From Bacteroides stercorirosoris (GTDB lineage: Bacteria > Bacteroidota > Bacteroidia > Bacteroidales > Bacteroidaceae), in assembly GCF_900142015.1 (NCBI RefSeq), contig NZ_FQZN01000028.1, forward strand, positions 1 to 64,000: a DNA stretch of 64,000 nt, given 5' to 3'. Positions within the stretch are counted from its first letter, which is position 1. The number at the start of each line of letters is the position of its first letter. The notes below the pieces were generated by a model, which was not told the origin of the DNA, did no database searches, and saw only the letters and a program-made list of their open reading frames with translations. A program made the translations under genes and the position numbers. Below, piece by piece: positions 18,514-26,271 of this stretch.

Positions 18514-18521
18514 TATCTTTG
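18514..18521 (+). promoter_or_regulatory. -7 promoter element for lemA
   Basis: TATCTTTG on the plus strand, about 77 bp upstream of the lemA ATG; it drives transcription away from the tsaB promoter about 90 bp to its left. Confidence 0.55.
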
Positions 18522-18597
18522 CTTCCGATTTTAGGAATAAATGCAGAATTCGTTAACATAAAATAACTGGCACAAGGAGGCTGTTGTATCTGTAATT

Positions 18598-19149
18598 ATG
18601 ATTATAGCTATTATTATCGTAGTTTTGGTTTTGGTGGTGATTTCCATGTACAATTCGTTGGTGAGGAAGAAAAATCAGATAGAAAATGCTTTTGCCACTA
18701 TTGATGTGATGTTGAAACAACGCTTTGACCTAATCCCTAATCTGGTGGCGGCAGTACAGCAATATGCCAAGCATGAAGCTGATACTTTCTCGGCAATAAC
18801 GGAAATGCGAAATAAAACTTACACTGCTCTTAATGACAGTGAGAAGGCGGACTTTGACAAGATGTTTTCCAAAGCCCGTACACAGTTTTTCGCCGTAGCG
18901 GAGAATTATCCCGAATTGAAAGCGTCAGAAAACTTCCTTCAGCTGCAACGTTCGCTGAATGAAACGGAAGAACAACTGGCTGCTGCGCGCCGCACCTATA
19001 ATGCTTCTGTAACCGAATATAATAATGCAGTCCAGTCGTTCCCCACAAATCTGCTGGCAGGTATGTTTGGCTTTACGAGAAAAGAAGTGCTGACGATTTC
19101 GGAAGCGGAACGAGCAACCCCGAATGTGAAGAATTTATTTAATTCATAA
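18598..19149 (+). CDS. lemA: LemA family membrane protein
   Basis: A 183-residue LemA protein: one N-terminal membrane span (about 2-18) and an antiparallel helical bundle outside the membrane core. The family segments NSLVRKKNQIENAFATIDV and QRFDLIPNLV are clear, as is the C-terminal FGFTRKEVLTISE region. The molecular role of LemA is not established; it is often paired, as here, with a membrane protein of the DUF3137 or TPM type. The DUF3137 gene follows after 15 bp, so the two are cotranscribed. Confidence 0.93.
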   Translation: MIIAIIIVVLVLVVISMYNSLVRKKNQIENAFATIDVMLKQRFDLIPNLVAAVQQYAKHEADTFSAITEMRNKTYTALNDSEKADFDKMFSKARTQFFAVAENYPELKASENFLQLQRSLNETEEQLAAARRTYNASVTEYNNAVQSFPTNLLAGMFGFTRKEVLTISEAERATPNVKNLFNS

Positions 19150-19164
19150 AAAGACAACCGGGCA

Positions 19165-20094
19165 ATGGGCTATGTCGACTTTGACTCTCTGGCGCAGAAA
19201 CTGACTCCCACGTTACAGGTTCTGGAGGGTAAGCGTAAGGAACTCTTGAAGAAAGGTTGTTCCGAAGGGGCGCGTTATGCTGCCCTTTTTCTGATAGTAG
19301 GAGTTATTATCCTGATAATATTAAAATTGGAGGGAATCTTTGCTCTGATAGTTATTGCTGTCATATCAGTGATTATTTTCTTCACTTGTGTAAATAATAA
19401 GTCGAAAATAGTTTCTTCTTTTTATAAAGAGGAAGTGGTAAACGAAGTCATTCATGCCTTTTGTCCGGATGCTACATTTACTCCGGATTCAGGAATAGAT
19501 GAGAGTGTTTTTGAAAATTGCGGCTTGTTCATCTCCCCCGACCGTTATCATGCAGAAGACCTGATAGAAGGTTGTTTGGGTAAAACCAGTTTTGTCTGTT
19601 CGGAAGTACATGCGGAAGAGCGCAGGACACGTTCCACTAAAAATGGGGTGCAGCATTATTGGGTAGATATCTTCAAGGGATTTCTTTTTATAGCTGATTT
19701 TCATAAAGATTTTCAGGGGGAGACCACCATTTTGCGGAACAGTCTGTTCAAACTTAAAATGGGAGCATCGAGGGTGAAGATGGAGAATCCTGAGTTTGAA
19801 AAAGTTTTTGATGTCTTTTCCACTGACCAGATTGAGGCCCGTTATCTGATTACTCCGTCTATGATGGAAAGAATGTTGAAGCTGGATAATAACTTCAAGA
19901 AAGGGATTACCATCAGTTTTCGTAATTCAACGATTCTGGTTGCCATACCGGATTCTAAGAACCGTTTTGAAGCCGACGTGTGGAGTTCTCTGAATGATAT
20001 GAACCTTCTTAAATCAGACTTTGCAGTGCTTCAGTCCTTGTTGGCTATTGTGGATGAATTAAACCTGAACACACGCATTTGGAGTAAAGAGTAA
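19165..20094 (+). CDS. DUF3137 membrane protein
   Basis: A 309-residue protein with two adjacent membrane spans near the N-terminus (about 38-54 and 58-75) and a large soluble C-terminal domain. It resembles the DUF3137 family (Galanin-like in some annotations), which commonly accompanies LemA. No catalytic motif is recognised. It follows lemA by 15 bp and should form one unit with it, ending before the inverted repeat at 20118-20150. Function unknown. Confidence 0.82.
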   Translation: MGYVDFDSLAQKLTPTLQVLEGKRKELLKKGCSEGARYAALFLIVGVIILIILKLEGIFALIVIAVISVIIFFTCVNNKSKIVSSFYKEEVVNEVIHAFCPDATFTPDSGIDESVFENCGLFISPDRYHAEDLIEGCLGKTSFVCSEVHAEERRTRSTKNGVQHYWVDIFKGFLFIADFHKDFQGETTILRNSLFKLKMGASRVKMENPEFEKVFDVFSTDQIEARYLITPSMMERMLKLDNNFKKGITISFRNSTILVAIPDSKNRFEADVWSSLNDMNLLKSDFAVLQSLLAIVDELNLNTRIWSKE

Positions 20095-20117
20095 ACAGTA
20101 AACCATATCACTTATTT

Positions 20118-20150
20118 CATGAATAATTTTCGCCAATGAAATTATTCATG
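20118..20150. promoter_or_regulatory. 12-bp inverted repeat abutting the yicC promoter
   Basis: CATGAATAATTT (20118-20129) is repeated exactly inverted at 20139-20150 with a 9-nt spacer, and the -7 element starts at the very next base. It covers the place of the -33 element, so it could be a repressor operator. Equally it may be the terminator of the lemA-DUF3137 unit, though no T-run follows. Confidence 0.5.
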
Positions 20151-20158
20151 TAATTTTG
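20151..20158 (+). promoter_or_regulatory. -7 promoter element for yicC-gmk-nadD
   Basis: TAATTTTG, consensus match, 20 bp upstream of the yicC ATG. Confidence 0.6.
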
Positions 20159-20178
20159 CGGAAAACTAAAAGAATCTT

Positions 20179-21057
20179 ATGATACAATCCATGACGGGTT
20201 ACGGTAAAGCAACCGCTGAACTGCCCGATAAAAAAATCAATGTAGAAATCAAATCGCTCAATAGTAAAGCGATGGATCTGTCAACCCGCATCGCTCCCCT
20301 TTACCGGGAAAAAGAAATAGAAATCCGCAACGAGATTGCTAAAGCGCTGGAACGTGGAAAGGTGGATTTCAGTCTGTGGATTGAAAAGAAGGATGCCTGC
20401 GAACTTGTGACTCCCATCAATCAGGATGTGGTTGTGGCTTATTACGAGCGCATCCGTACCATCTCCGAAACTACCGGTATCCCCGTGCCCGAGGACTGGT
20501 TTGCCACCTTGCTTCGCCTGCCGGATGTGATGACCAAGAATGATATACAGGAACTGAGCGAAGAAGAATGGAATGCTGTTCATGCTACCATACTCCAAGC
20601 TGTTCAAAGTCTGGTGGACTTCCGCAAACAGGAAGGTGCGGCTTTGGAGAAGAAATTCCGCGAGAAAATCTCCAATATCGCCCATTTGCTGACTACCGTT
20701 GATCCTTACGAAAAGGAGCGTGTGGAGAAAGTCAAAGAGCGTATTACCGATGCTTTGGAAAAAACGATCAGTGTGGATTATGACAAGAACCGTCTGGAAC
20801 AGGAACTCATCTACTACATTGAGAAACTGGATATCAACGAAGAAAAACAACGTCTCGGCAACCATCTGAAATACTTCATCAATACGATGGAAGAAGGAAA
20901 CGGACAAGGCAAGAAATTAGGTTTTATCGCTCAGGAGATGGGACGTGAAATCAATACGCTTGGCAGTAAGTCCAATCATGCCGAAATGCAGAAGATCGTG
21001 GTGCAGATGAAGGATGAACTGGAACAAATCAAGGAACAGGTATTGAATGTGATGTAA
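20179..21057 (+). CDS. yicC: YicC/YloC family endoribonuclease
   Basis: A 292-residue YicC-like protein. The N-terminus MIQSMTGYGKA is the family signature, and the C-terminal DUF1732 region carries GFIAQEMGREINTLGSKSN (about 251-269), which is highly conserved. Members are reported to be RNA endonucleases or adaptors that promote RNA decay. It is the first gene of a unit with gmk (21-bp gap), a small membrane protein gene and nadD. The yicC-gmk pairing is widespread in bacteria. Confidence 0.94.
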   Translation: MIQSMTGYGKATAELPDKKINVEIKSLNSKAMDLSTRIAPLYREKEIEIRNEIAKALERGKVDFSLWIEKKDACELVTPINQDVVVAYYERIRTISETTGIPVPEDWFATLLRLPDVMTKNDIQELSEEEWNAVHATILQAVQSLVDFRKQEGAALEKKFREKISNIAHLLTTVDPYEKERVEKVKERITDALEKTISVDYDKNRLEQELIYYIEKLDINEEKQRLGNHLKYFINTMEEGNGQGKKLGFIAQEMGREINTLGSKSNHAEMQKIVVQMKDELEQIKEQVLNVM

Positions 21058-21078
21058 AAGAAATAATAATTCTAACGT

Positions 21079-21642
21079 ATGGGCAAGCTCATTATATTTT
21101 CAGCCCCCTCAGGCTCAGGCAAATCAACCATTATCAACTATCTGCTGACGCAGAACCTCAATCTTGCATTCTCTTGTTCTGCCACCAGCCGTCCGCCGCG
21201 CGGAACAGAACAGCACGGTGTGGAGTATTTCTTCCTTTCTCCCGATGAATTTCGTCAGCGCATTGCCAATGACGAATTTCTGGAATATGAAGAAGTCTAT
21301 AAGGACCGTTATTACGGAACATTGAAATCCCAGGTAGAGACTCAATTGGCTACCGGACAGAATGTGGTTTTCGATGTGGACGTTGTGGGCGGTTGCAATA
21401 TAAAGAAGTATTATGGCGACCGTGCTTTGTCGGTATTCATTCAGCCCCCCTCGGTAGAGGAATTGCGTAAGCGCCTGGTAGGACGTGGAACGGATGCGCC
21501 CGAAGTAATAGATGCCCGTGTGGCCAAAGCGGAGTATGAGCTGACGTTTGCCGATAAGTTTGATGTCGTGGTAGTTAATGATGACTTGGAAAAGGCTAAG
21601 GCTGAGGCTTTGAAGGTGGTCAGAGAATTTGTGGAAAAATAA
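21079..21642 (+). CDS. gmk: Guanylate kinase
   Basis: Gmk (187 residues) phosphorylates GMP to GDP with ATP. The P-loop is APSGSGKST (about 9-17). The GMP-binding region shows the usual SCSATSRPPRGTEQHGVEYF and the YGTLKSQVE segment, and the lid contains RLVGRGTDAPEVIDAR. Length and motifs are normal. Its stop codon TAA shares one base with the ATG of the next small gene, indicating tight translational coupling. Confidence 0.97.
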   Translation: MGKLIIFSAPSGSGKSTIINYLLTQNLNLAFSCSATSRPPRGTEQHGVEYFFLSPDEFRQRIANDEFLEYEEVYKDRYYGTLKSQVETQLATGQNVVFDVDVVGGCNIKKYYGDRALSVFIQPPSVEELRKRLVGRGTDAPEVIDARVAKAEYELTFADKFDVVVVNDDLEKAKAEALKVVREFVEK

Positions 21643-21833
21643 TGATGGCGGTTAAGGATTCAAAGAAAACGGCAAGACGGATGATGGTGGTTGCTGTTGT
21701 CATTGGTTTAGCAGCATTGGCTTTGGACATTGTGGCAATCACTATGCAGCAATGGATTATTGCTATTGGTATGACGTTTGTGATTGCCCTGCAAACCATT
21801 AATTTCTTGCAATGGAAAAAGAGGCTAAAATGA
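21642..21833 (+). CDS. Small two-span membrane protein between gmk and nadD
   Basis: A 63-residue protein with a basic N-terminus (about 1-13), two hydrophobic segments (about 14-33 and 36-52) and a basic tail (WKKRLK). Its ATG overlaps the gmk stop by one base and its TGA overlaps the nadD ATG, so it is embedded in a coupled unit and is very likely expressed. I do not recognise a family. Context gives no clear function; it is cotranscribed with nucleotide and NAD genes. Confidence 0.75.
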   Translation: MMAVKDSKKTARRMMVVAVVIGLAALALDIVAITMQQWIIAIGMTFVIALQTINFLQWKKRLK

Positions 21834-22399
21834 AAACGGGTATCTTCAGCGGTTCTTTCAATCCGGTGCACATCGGACATCTTGCTCTTGCCAACTACCT
21901 GTGTGAATATGAAGGACTGGATGAAGTGTGGTTTCTTGTGACCCCTCATAATCCGCTGAAAATAGAGGCCGAACTGATGGATGACGAGCTCCGTCTGAAG
22001 TTAGTTCAACTGGCCATAGCCGGTTATCCCCGTTTTAAGGCTTCTGATATTGAATTTCATTTACCCCGCCCGTCCTATACCATCCATACGCTGGATAAAC
22101 TGAAAGAGACTTATCCCGACCGGGAGTTTCATCTGATTATCGGTTCGGACAATTGGGAACTTTTCCACCGTTGGTATCAGTCGGAACGTATTCTTGCCGA
22201 AAACCATCTTCTTGTTTATCCTCGTCCCGGTTATCCGGTTCCTTCAGATTCTCTTCCGGCGAATGTGAAGGTGGCTTCTTCGCCTACTTTCGAAATCAGT
22301 TCTACTTTCATCCGTCAGGCGATGGAGGAAGGAAAAGATGTTCGTTACTTCCTCCATCCGGCGGTTTATGAGGCATTGCTTTCTGCGTTTTCCCGCTGA
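21830..22399 (+). CDS. nadD: Nicotinate-nucleotide adenylyltransferase
   Basis: NadD (189 residues) adenylates nicotinate mononucleotide to deamido-NAD in NAD synthesis. The nucleotidyltransferase motif GSFNPVHIGHLALAN is at the N-terminus and the C-terminal ISSTFIRQ motif is present near 164-171; GSDNW lies in between. The frame extends 18 bp upstream to 21812, but the ATG at 21830 overlaps the preceding TGA (ATGA) and gives the normal family start MKTGIFSGSF, so it is preferred. Confidence 0.96.
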   Translation: MKTGIFSGSFNPVHIGHLALANYLCEYEGLDEVWFLVTPHNPLKIEAELMDDELRLKLVQLAIAGYPRFKASDIEFHLPRPSYTIHTLDKLKETYPDREFHLIIGSDNWELFHRWYQSERILAENHLLVYPRPGYPVPSDSLPANVKVASSPTFEISSTFIRQAMEEGKDVRYFLHPAVYEALLSAFSR

Positions 22400-22413
22400 A
22401 AGGATATAATGCT

Positions 22414-23028
22414 TTATTCTTGATTCTTCTTTATATAAACCACTGAGCGTCCTCCGCCCCGTTTGCGGATAATGCCTTCCGCCAGATATTCCTGTAAATC
22501 GCAGATGGCACGGCGGTCGGTCACATTTGTTAGTCGGGAGTACTCGGCGCGTGTGATGCAGACGTTTGCTTCCAGGAATTTCAGCATCATCTCTTTTCTT
22601 TTTTCGGGGAGAACTGCCGGTTTCTTGGTCGCCATCTTCTTGTCCAGTCTTTCTAAATGCATTTGATGCCTCACGTATTTTTTGAAGTCTTTGCTTGGAC
22701 GGAACTTTACCGTTTCGAACCGTACGGACTCGGCGCGGATATCTTTTTTGTTCATGGCGGGTCGTGTGCATTTCAGTGTAGTGCTGAAGTAGCCCAATTC
22801 GTCCAACTCCACATTGTAGCCTTCGGCAAGCCAGTCGCCCAGTGCATTACTGATGGCTTGCATGATGCCCACTATCATGGCATGCGGCATGTGCTGCTCC
22901 TTCATCACCCGTTCCTGAAACTCTTTTGCGGTAATGGTGCCTTTGGGGCACACACGTGCATGTAACGGTCTTTTTTTTCCTTCGCCACTGGGGTCCGGTG
23001 TTTCGTAGAGGTCATAGAAAGTACTCAT
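22414..23028 (-). CDS. HU-like DNA-binding protein with C-terminal winged helix
   Basis: A 204-residue protein. The first ~125 residues (from MSTFYDLYETPDP) are an HU-HIG-type domain as found in many Bacteroides proteins, with the family-like GTITAKEFQERV and ELGYFSTTLKC segments. A basic linker follows (KKMATKKPAVLPEKRK), then a C-terminal segment (about 145-200) with ITRAEYSRLTNVTDRRAICDLQEYL and GGGRSVVYI, which looks like a winged helix. The ATG at 23028 is chosen over 23076 because it gives the family start. It is divergent from mcrB, with the 22-bp repeat array in the gap, so it is a candidate regulator of the island. That role is inference. Confidence 0.78.
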   Translation of the reverse strand: MSTFYDLYETPDPSGEGKKRPLHARVCPKGTITAKEFQERVMKEQHMPHAMIVGIMQAISNALGDWLAEGYNVELDELGYFSTTLKCTRPAMNKKDIRAESVRFETVKFRPSKDFKKYVRHQMHLERLDKKMATKKPAVLPEKRKEMMLKFLEANVCITRAEYSRLTNVTDRRAICDLQEYLAEGIIRKRGGGRSVVYIKKNQE

Positions 23029-23089
23029 AATATATGTTTTTAAGAGGTTTATACTTCCGTAGAAACAAACTGGCACCGAGACTGCAAGA

Positions 23090-23299
23090 AACTAATGTCG
23101 GATGTGCTACGAACTAATATTTTTCATACTAAAAAGTATTCATACTACAAATATAGTAGTTTCTTACAATAATTGTTCTATTTACTTACAATAATTATAG
23201 AACTTTCTTACAACAGTTGATGTATGAATAGTTTTTAGGCAACAAGAAATTAGTTCCTTGCGGTGCGGGGATTAGTTTGTAGTAGGTTTGATATTAGTT
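23090..23299. repeat. 22-bp-periodic repeat array between the HU-like gene and mcrB
   Basis: Three sets of motifs are each spaced exactly 22 bp. AACTAAT occurs at 23090 and 23112. CTTACAA starts at 23163, 23185 and 23207, the first two copies continuing identically as CTTACAATAATT. ATTAGTT, the inverse of AACTAAT, occurs at 23249, 23271 and 23293. The left and right sets are inverted about a centre near 23183. The flanks also match: CAAGAAACTAAT at the left corresponds to CAAGGAACTAAT on the opposite strand at the right, and CTACGAACTAAT to CTACAAACTAAT. The gap is otherwise AT-rich and noncoding. This could be a multi-site operator or a protein-binding array; see findings. Confidence 0.7.
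23148..23155 (-). promoter_or_regulatory. Possible -7 element for the HU-like gene
   Basis: TATATTTG on the minus strand; its -33 region falls on the CTTACAATAATT repeats, and its leader would carry the AACTAAT boxes. The leader would be about 110 nt. Confidence 0.4.
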
Positions 23300-23366
23300 T
23301 TATAGAGATACATGAATTCTGTCGGTGATAAATGTGATATAAAATGCGCAAAATCCGATATCTTCT

Positions 23367-23397
23367 TTTGTCAATTCTTGAATAATCAATATCTTTG
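23367..23397 (+). promoter_or_regulatory. Promoter of mcrB (TTTG-N19-TATCTTTG)
   Basis: A complete Bacteroides promoter: TTTG at 23367-23370, 19 bp spacer, TATCTTTG at 23390-23397. Transcription should begin near 23403, which rules out initiation at the TTG at 23395 and favours the ATG at 23431. Confidence 0.7.
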
Positions 23398-23430
23398 TGT
23401 TCGATGAACGCAATGGAGTACATCCACAAT

Positions 23431-24837
23431 ATGAAAACAAAAGACTTTCTTGAAAAAGCCATTGAATTCGCTAAGAACCTTGGCATGGTAGATAATGGAG
23501 AAGCTACGAAAAAAAAGAAGAATGTAGTAATCAGAAAGAATATATCTTCTGATGTTGGTAATGTCCCTTATTTTGGATTCATTCGTCCAGAAGAGCAACT
23601 TTCTGGACCATATTCAGATTTTTCTCTCGTATTCTTTCCTGCCACTATAGATAGCAATTTATATGTAATGTCTCTTGGTGTTGGTTCAGAGGGATTCCGG
23701 AATGATTATCAATTAGCTAGTCAGCCGGGGACAAGACGAATGTTTTTGAAGATATTGCCTCAGGAATTTCGTTATAGTGCTTTCTGTAAGCCTGATTTTA
23801 CAGATATTGAGACAGCCATTGCTTTTGGCGACACTATAGTGGATTCTGAAGTGAATCTAGAAAAATATAAATCAGTACTCTCGATAGGTTGTCTAATAAA
23901 CATCGAGGAGGAGAAAGATCTGGATTATGTGTATGCTTGGATTGCGCAATATGCAGAATTGCGAGGCTGGGCATCTACTAAGCTCCAAAGAAATAATGCA
24001 GAACAAGCCATTAGTAAATGCCGTCAGCAAGGGAAAAATCAGGAGCAACAAGAAAGAGATGTTGTTGATCTTTTGGAAAGCAGAAAATTTGTAATCTTGC
24101 AAGGTGCTCCCGGGACAGGCAAGACATACTTGGCCGAAAAGATCGCTAAGGAAGAGTATAACACGATATTTTTAACTCAGTTCCATGCAGAAACTTCATA
24201 TTCGGATTTAGTGGAAGGAATAATGCCGAAACTCGGCATTACAAATAGTGTCGTTTATGAACGAAAAGAGGGTATACTCGTTGAAGCTATTAAACACGCA
24301 ATTGACAATCCTAATGAAAAAGTGCTTCTCATAATTGATGAGATTAATCGAGCAAATCTTTCAAATGTGTTGGGACCTGTATTCTATCTTTTTGAACCTA
24401 AGAGACAAAGTGTAGCTGGTCAGGGTTTAAGGCTAGAAACTATGGGCGATACCATATTAAATAAGGTTCCAGACAATCTACACGTTGTTGCCACCATGAA
24501 TACTGCTGATAGGAGTATTGCGGTTGTTGATTTCGCTTTACGTCGTCGTTTTGCATGGTATACTATTGAACCCAGATTTTTTGGTGAAGGTGAGGGAAAG
24601 GAACTTTTCGATAAAGTATCGCGACTATTTGAAAAGCATGCATCTGATTCAGAGCTTAATCTTCAACCTGGTGGTTCTTATTTTATTGCAGATAATAGAG
24701 AGGAACTTAATGCCAAAATAGAATATGAATTGATGCCTTTGATGAAAGAATATTTTGATGAAGGTCTATTGTCTGGTGCTAAAACAGATTTTAGCGATCT
24801 CTTCTATCAAGAAATTCACAAACCTTTGTACAAGTGA
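23431..24837 (+). CDS. mcrB: McrB-type AAA+ GTPase subunit of a modification-dependent restriction system
   Basis: This 468-residue protein carries an N-terminal domain (about 40-165) of the kind found in MrcB/DUF3578 restriction proteins, presumably for DNA recognition. It is followed by the McrB AAA+ domain: Walker A GAPGTGKT (225-232), Walker B LLIIDEINRA (299-308), the McrB signature MNTADRS (356-362) and the RRRF segment (371-374). McrB hexamers translocate DNA and activate the McrC nuclease. The start is chosen from the promoter; 23404 and 23413 are other in-frame ATGs. The stop overlaps the mcrC start. Base composition is visibly more AT-rich than in flanking housekeeping genes, suggesting transfer. 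The recognised modification is unknown. Confidence 0.88.
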   Translation: MKTKDFLEKAIEFAKNLGMVDNGEATKKKKNVVIRKNISSDVGNVPYFGFIRPEEQLSGPYSDFSLVFFPATIDSNLYVMSLGVGSEGFRNDYQLASQPGTRRMFLKILPQEFRYSAFCKPDFTDIETAIAFGDTIVDSEVNLEKYKSVLSIGCLINIEEEKDLDYVYAWIAQYAELRGWASTKLQRNNAEQAISKCRQQGKNQEQQERDVVDLLESRKFVILQGAPGTGKTYLAEKIAKEEYNTIFLTQFHAETSYSDLVEGIMPKLGITNSVVYERKEGILVEAIKHAIDNPNEKVLLIIDEINRANLSNVLGPVFYLFEPKRQSVAGQGLRLETMGDTILNKVPDNLHVVATMNTADRSIAVVDFALRRRFAWYTIEPRFFGEGEGKELFDKVSRLFEKHASDSELNLQPGGSYFIADNREELNAKIEYELMPLMKEYFDEGLLSGAKTDFSDLFYQEIHKPLYK

Positions 24838-26156
24838 TGGCAAATATTCAGATGCAATGCTTGTCCAGCCGTTTTATCACCTTTACAGAACTGAATAAGA
24901 ATAAAAGATGTGATAAACGCTATCCTGAGCAGGCACTTCAGAAATTTATCACTCTTAATCATAAGGCTTTCTCTTTCTTAGGCGTTAATGTTGCTATTCA
25001 GGAAAGAGAAGGTCATGTAGGACTTGCTTTTACTTCGGGTAAGTTTGTTGGGTGCGCTCCATTACGTACTCCTGTTAATGGTAAATATTATCTGGATTTT
25101 GTGGTAACGTCTCGCTTTGGTGAGGATATTGCAGATATAGCTAATTTGCTGCAAAGTACCTTAGAACCGGAATATGGTGACATGACATTAGTGAGCAGTA
25201 GTGAAATGAGAGCTCCGGTATACTTGGATTGCATTAATTATTTCAATTCTTTTAATAATGCAATGAAATGCATTTGGAATAAATTTGATACAATCAAACA
25301 AATAGAAAATGTTCCTACCTCGTCGACAAATTGGATGAAGTATGTTAGTAACTCATACAATCCTATGAATACTTTCGAATTTGAAAATCGAAAGAATATA
25401 CAATCAAAGAATCATTCTGAATGGTATAAATTAACCTATATATTAAAGCTGGCAATCGATCTCTTTCAGACGCCACTTACACCTGTATCTATTAAATTTA
25501 AGGCAAAGACTCTGGTCGACAAGTTACGATTGTATTCAGCTAGCCATAATTTAGAACCTACGACTACTGCTTTTATTATTCATGATTTCGACCCTATGGC
25601 GATAAAAGAGTTAAAGATTCAAGCAAATAAACTATTGAATCATAGAGCTAGGAATAAGTTATCCTGGAGAATAGACTCAGCTGAATTGTTCGAACGTTTT
25701 GCACAATATATAATGCATGAGGTAGGCAAGAAACTTGGGGCAAGAACGGAATCCAATGCTCGTTATCAGATCTTTGGAGCAAATAATCCTGCCTGGACAT
25801 TAAGGTATCTGGAACCAGACATTCTTCTAGTTAAAGGAGGATATCTTTGTACCATTGATGCTAAATATAAAGCCCATATGTTTAATACTTCCGTATCGAC
25901 AGATAGTCTAAAAGATTCGTTCCGCCAGGATTTACATCAAGTTTTAGCATATAGTGCTTTTGATTTAGCAAAAAATAAAGATGCTATGATTCTATATCCG
26001 TGCAATAAATTTAAGTCTATTCCACTATCTGCAAGTAGTGGTTACACTAGTATTAGAAATAGAATAACATTAGTTGGATTACCCTTTAATTCAAAAGAGA
26101 TTAAGAACATGGTAAACAAGTTGTCTGATACTATTCAAGCTAAAATTCATTTGTAA
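24837..26156 (+). CDS. mcrC: McrC-type nuclease subunit
   Basis: A 439-residue partner of McrB. The N-terminal two thirds bind McrB in the known system. The C-terminal part holds a PD-(D/E)xK nuclease core: E285 in ELFERF, D328 in LEPDILLV, and D341-A-K343 in TIDAKYK, followed by RQDLHQVLAYS as a downstream motif. All key residues are present, so it should cut DNA. The mcrB stop and this ATG overlap as TGATG, so translation is coupled; a GTG at 24834 is a less likely start. The gap to the helicase gene is 115 bp and AT-rich. Confidence 0.88.
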   Translation: MANIQMQCLSSRFITFTELNKNKRCDKRYPEQALQKFITLNHKAFSFLGVNVAIQEREGHVGLAFTSGKFVGCAPLRTPVNGKYYLDFVVTSRFGEDIADIANLLQSTLEPEYGDMTLVSSSEMRAPVYLDCINYFNSFNNAMKCIWNKFDTIKQIENVPTSSTNWMKYVSNSYNPMNTFEFENRKNIQSKNHSEWYKLTYILKLAIDLFQTPLTPVSIKFKAKTLVDKLRLYSASHNLEPTTTAFIIHDFDPMAIKELKIQANKLLNHRARNKLSWRIDSAELFERFAQYIMHEVGKKLGARTESNARYQIFGANNPAWTLRYLEPDILLVKGGYLCTIDAKYKAHMFNTSVSTDSLKDSFRQDLHQVLAYSAFDLAKNKDAMILYPCNKFKSIPLSASSGYTSIRNRITLVGLPFNSKEIKNMVNKLSDTIQAKIHL

Positions 26157-26271
26157 TTTCATTTATGATTTGTTTCCTGTGGAAATAAAGATGACTACCT
26201 GATTAATTATTAAAAAAAACTGCTTGTCATTATCTTTTTCTTTTGTTTCTTTGTAAAATAGATTTTTATTT

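Noticed and set aside
23090..23299. CRISPR array
   Set aside because: The 22-bp units are only partly alike, there are no identical repeats separated by unique spacers of regular length, and no cas genes are near.
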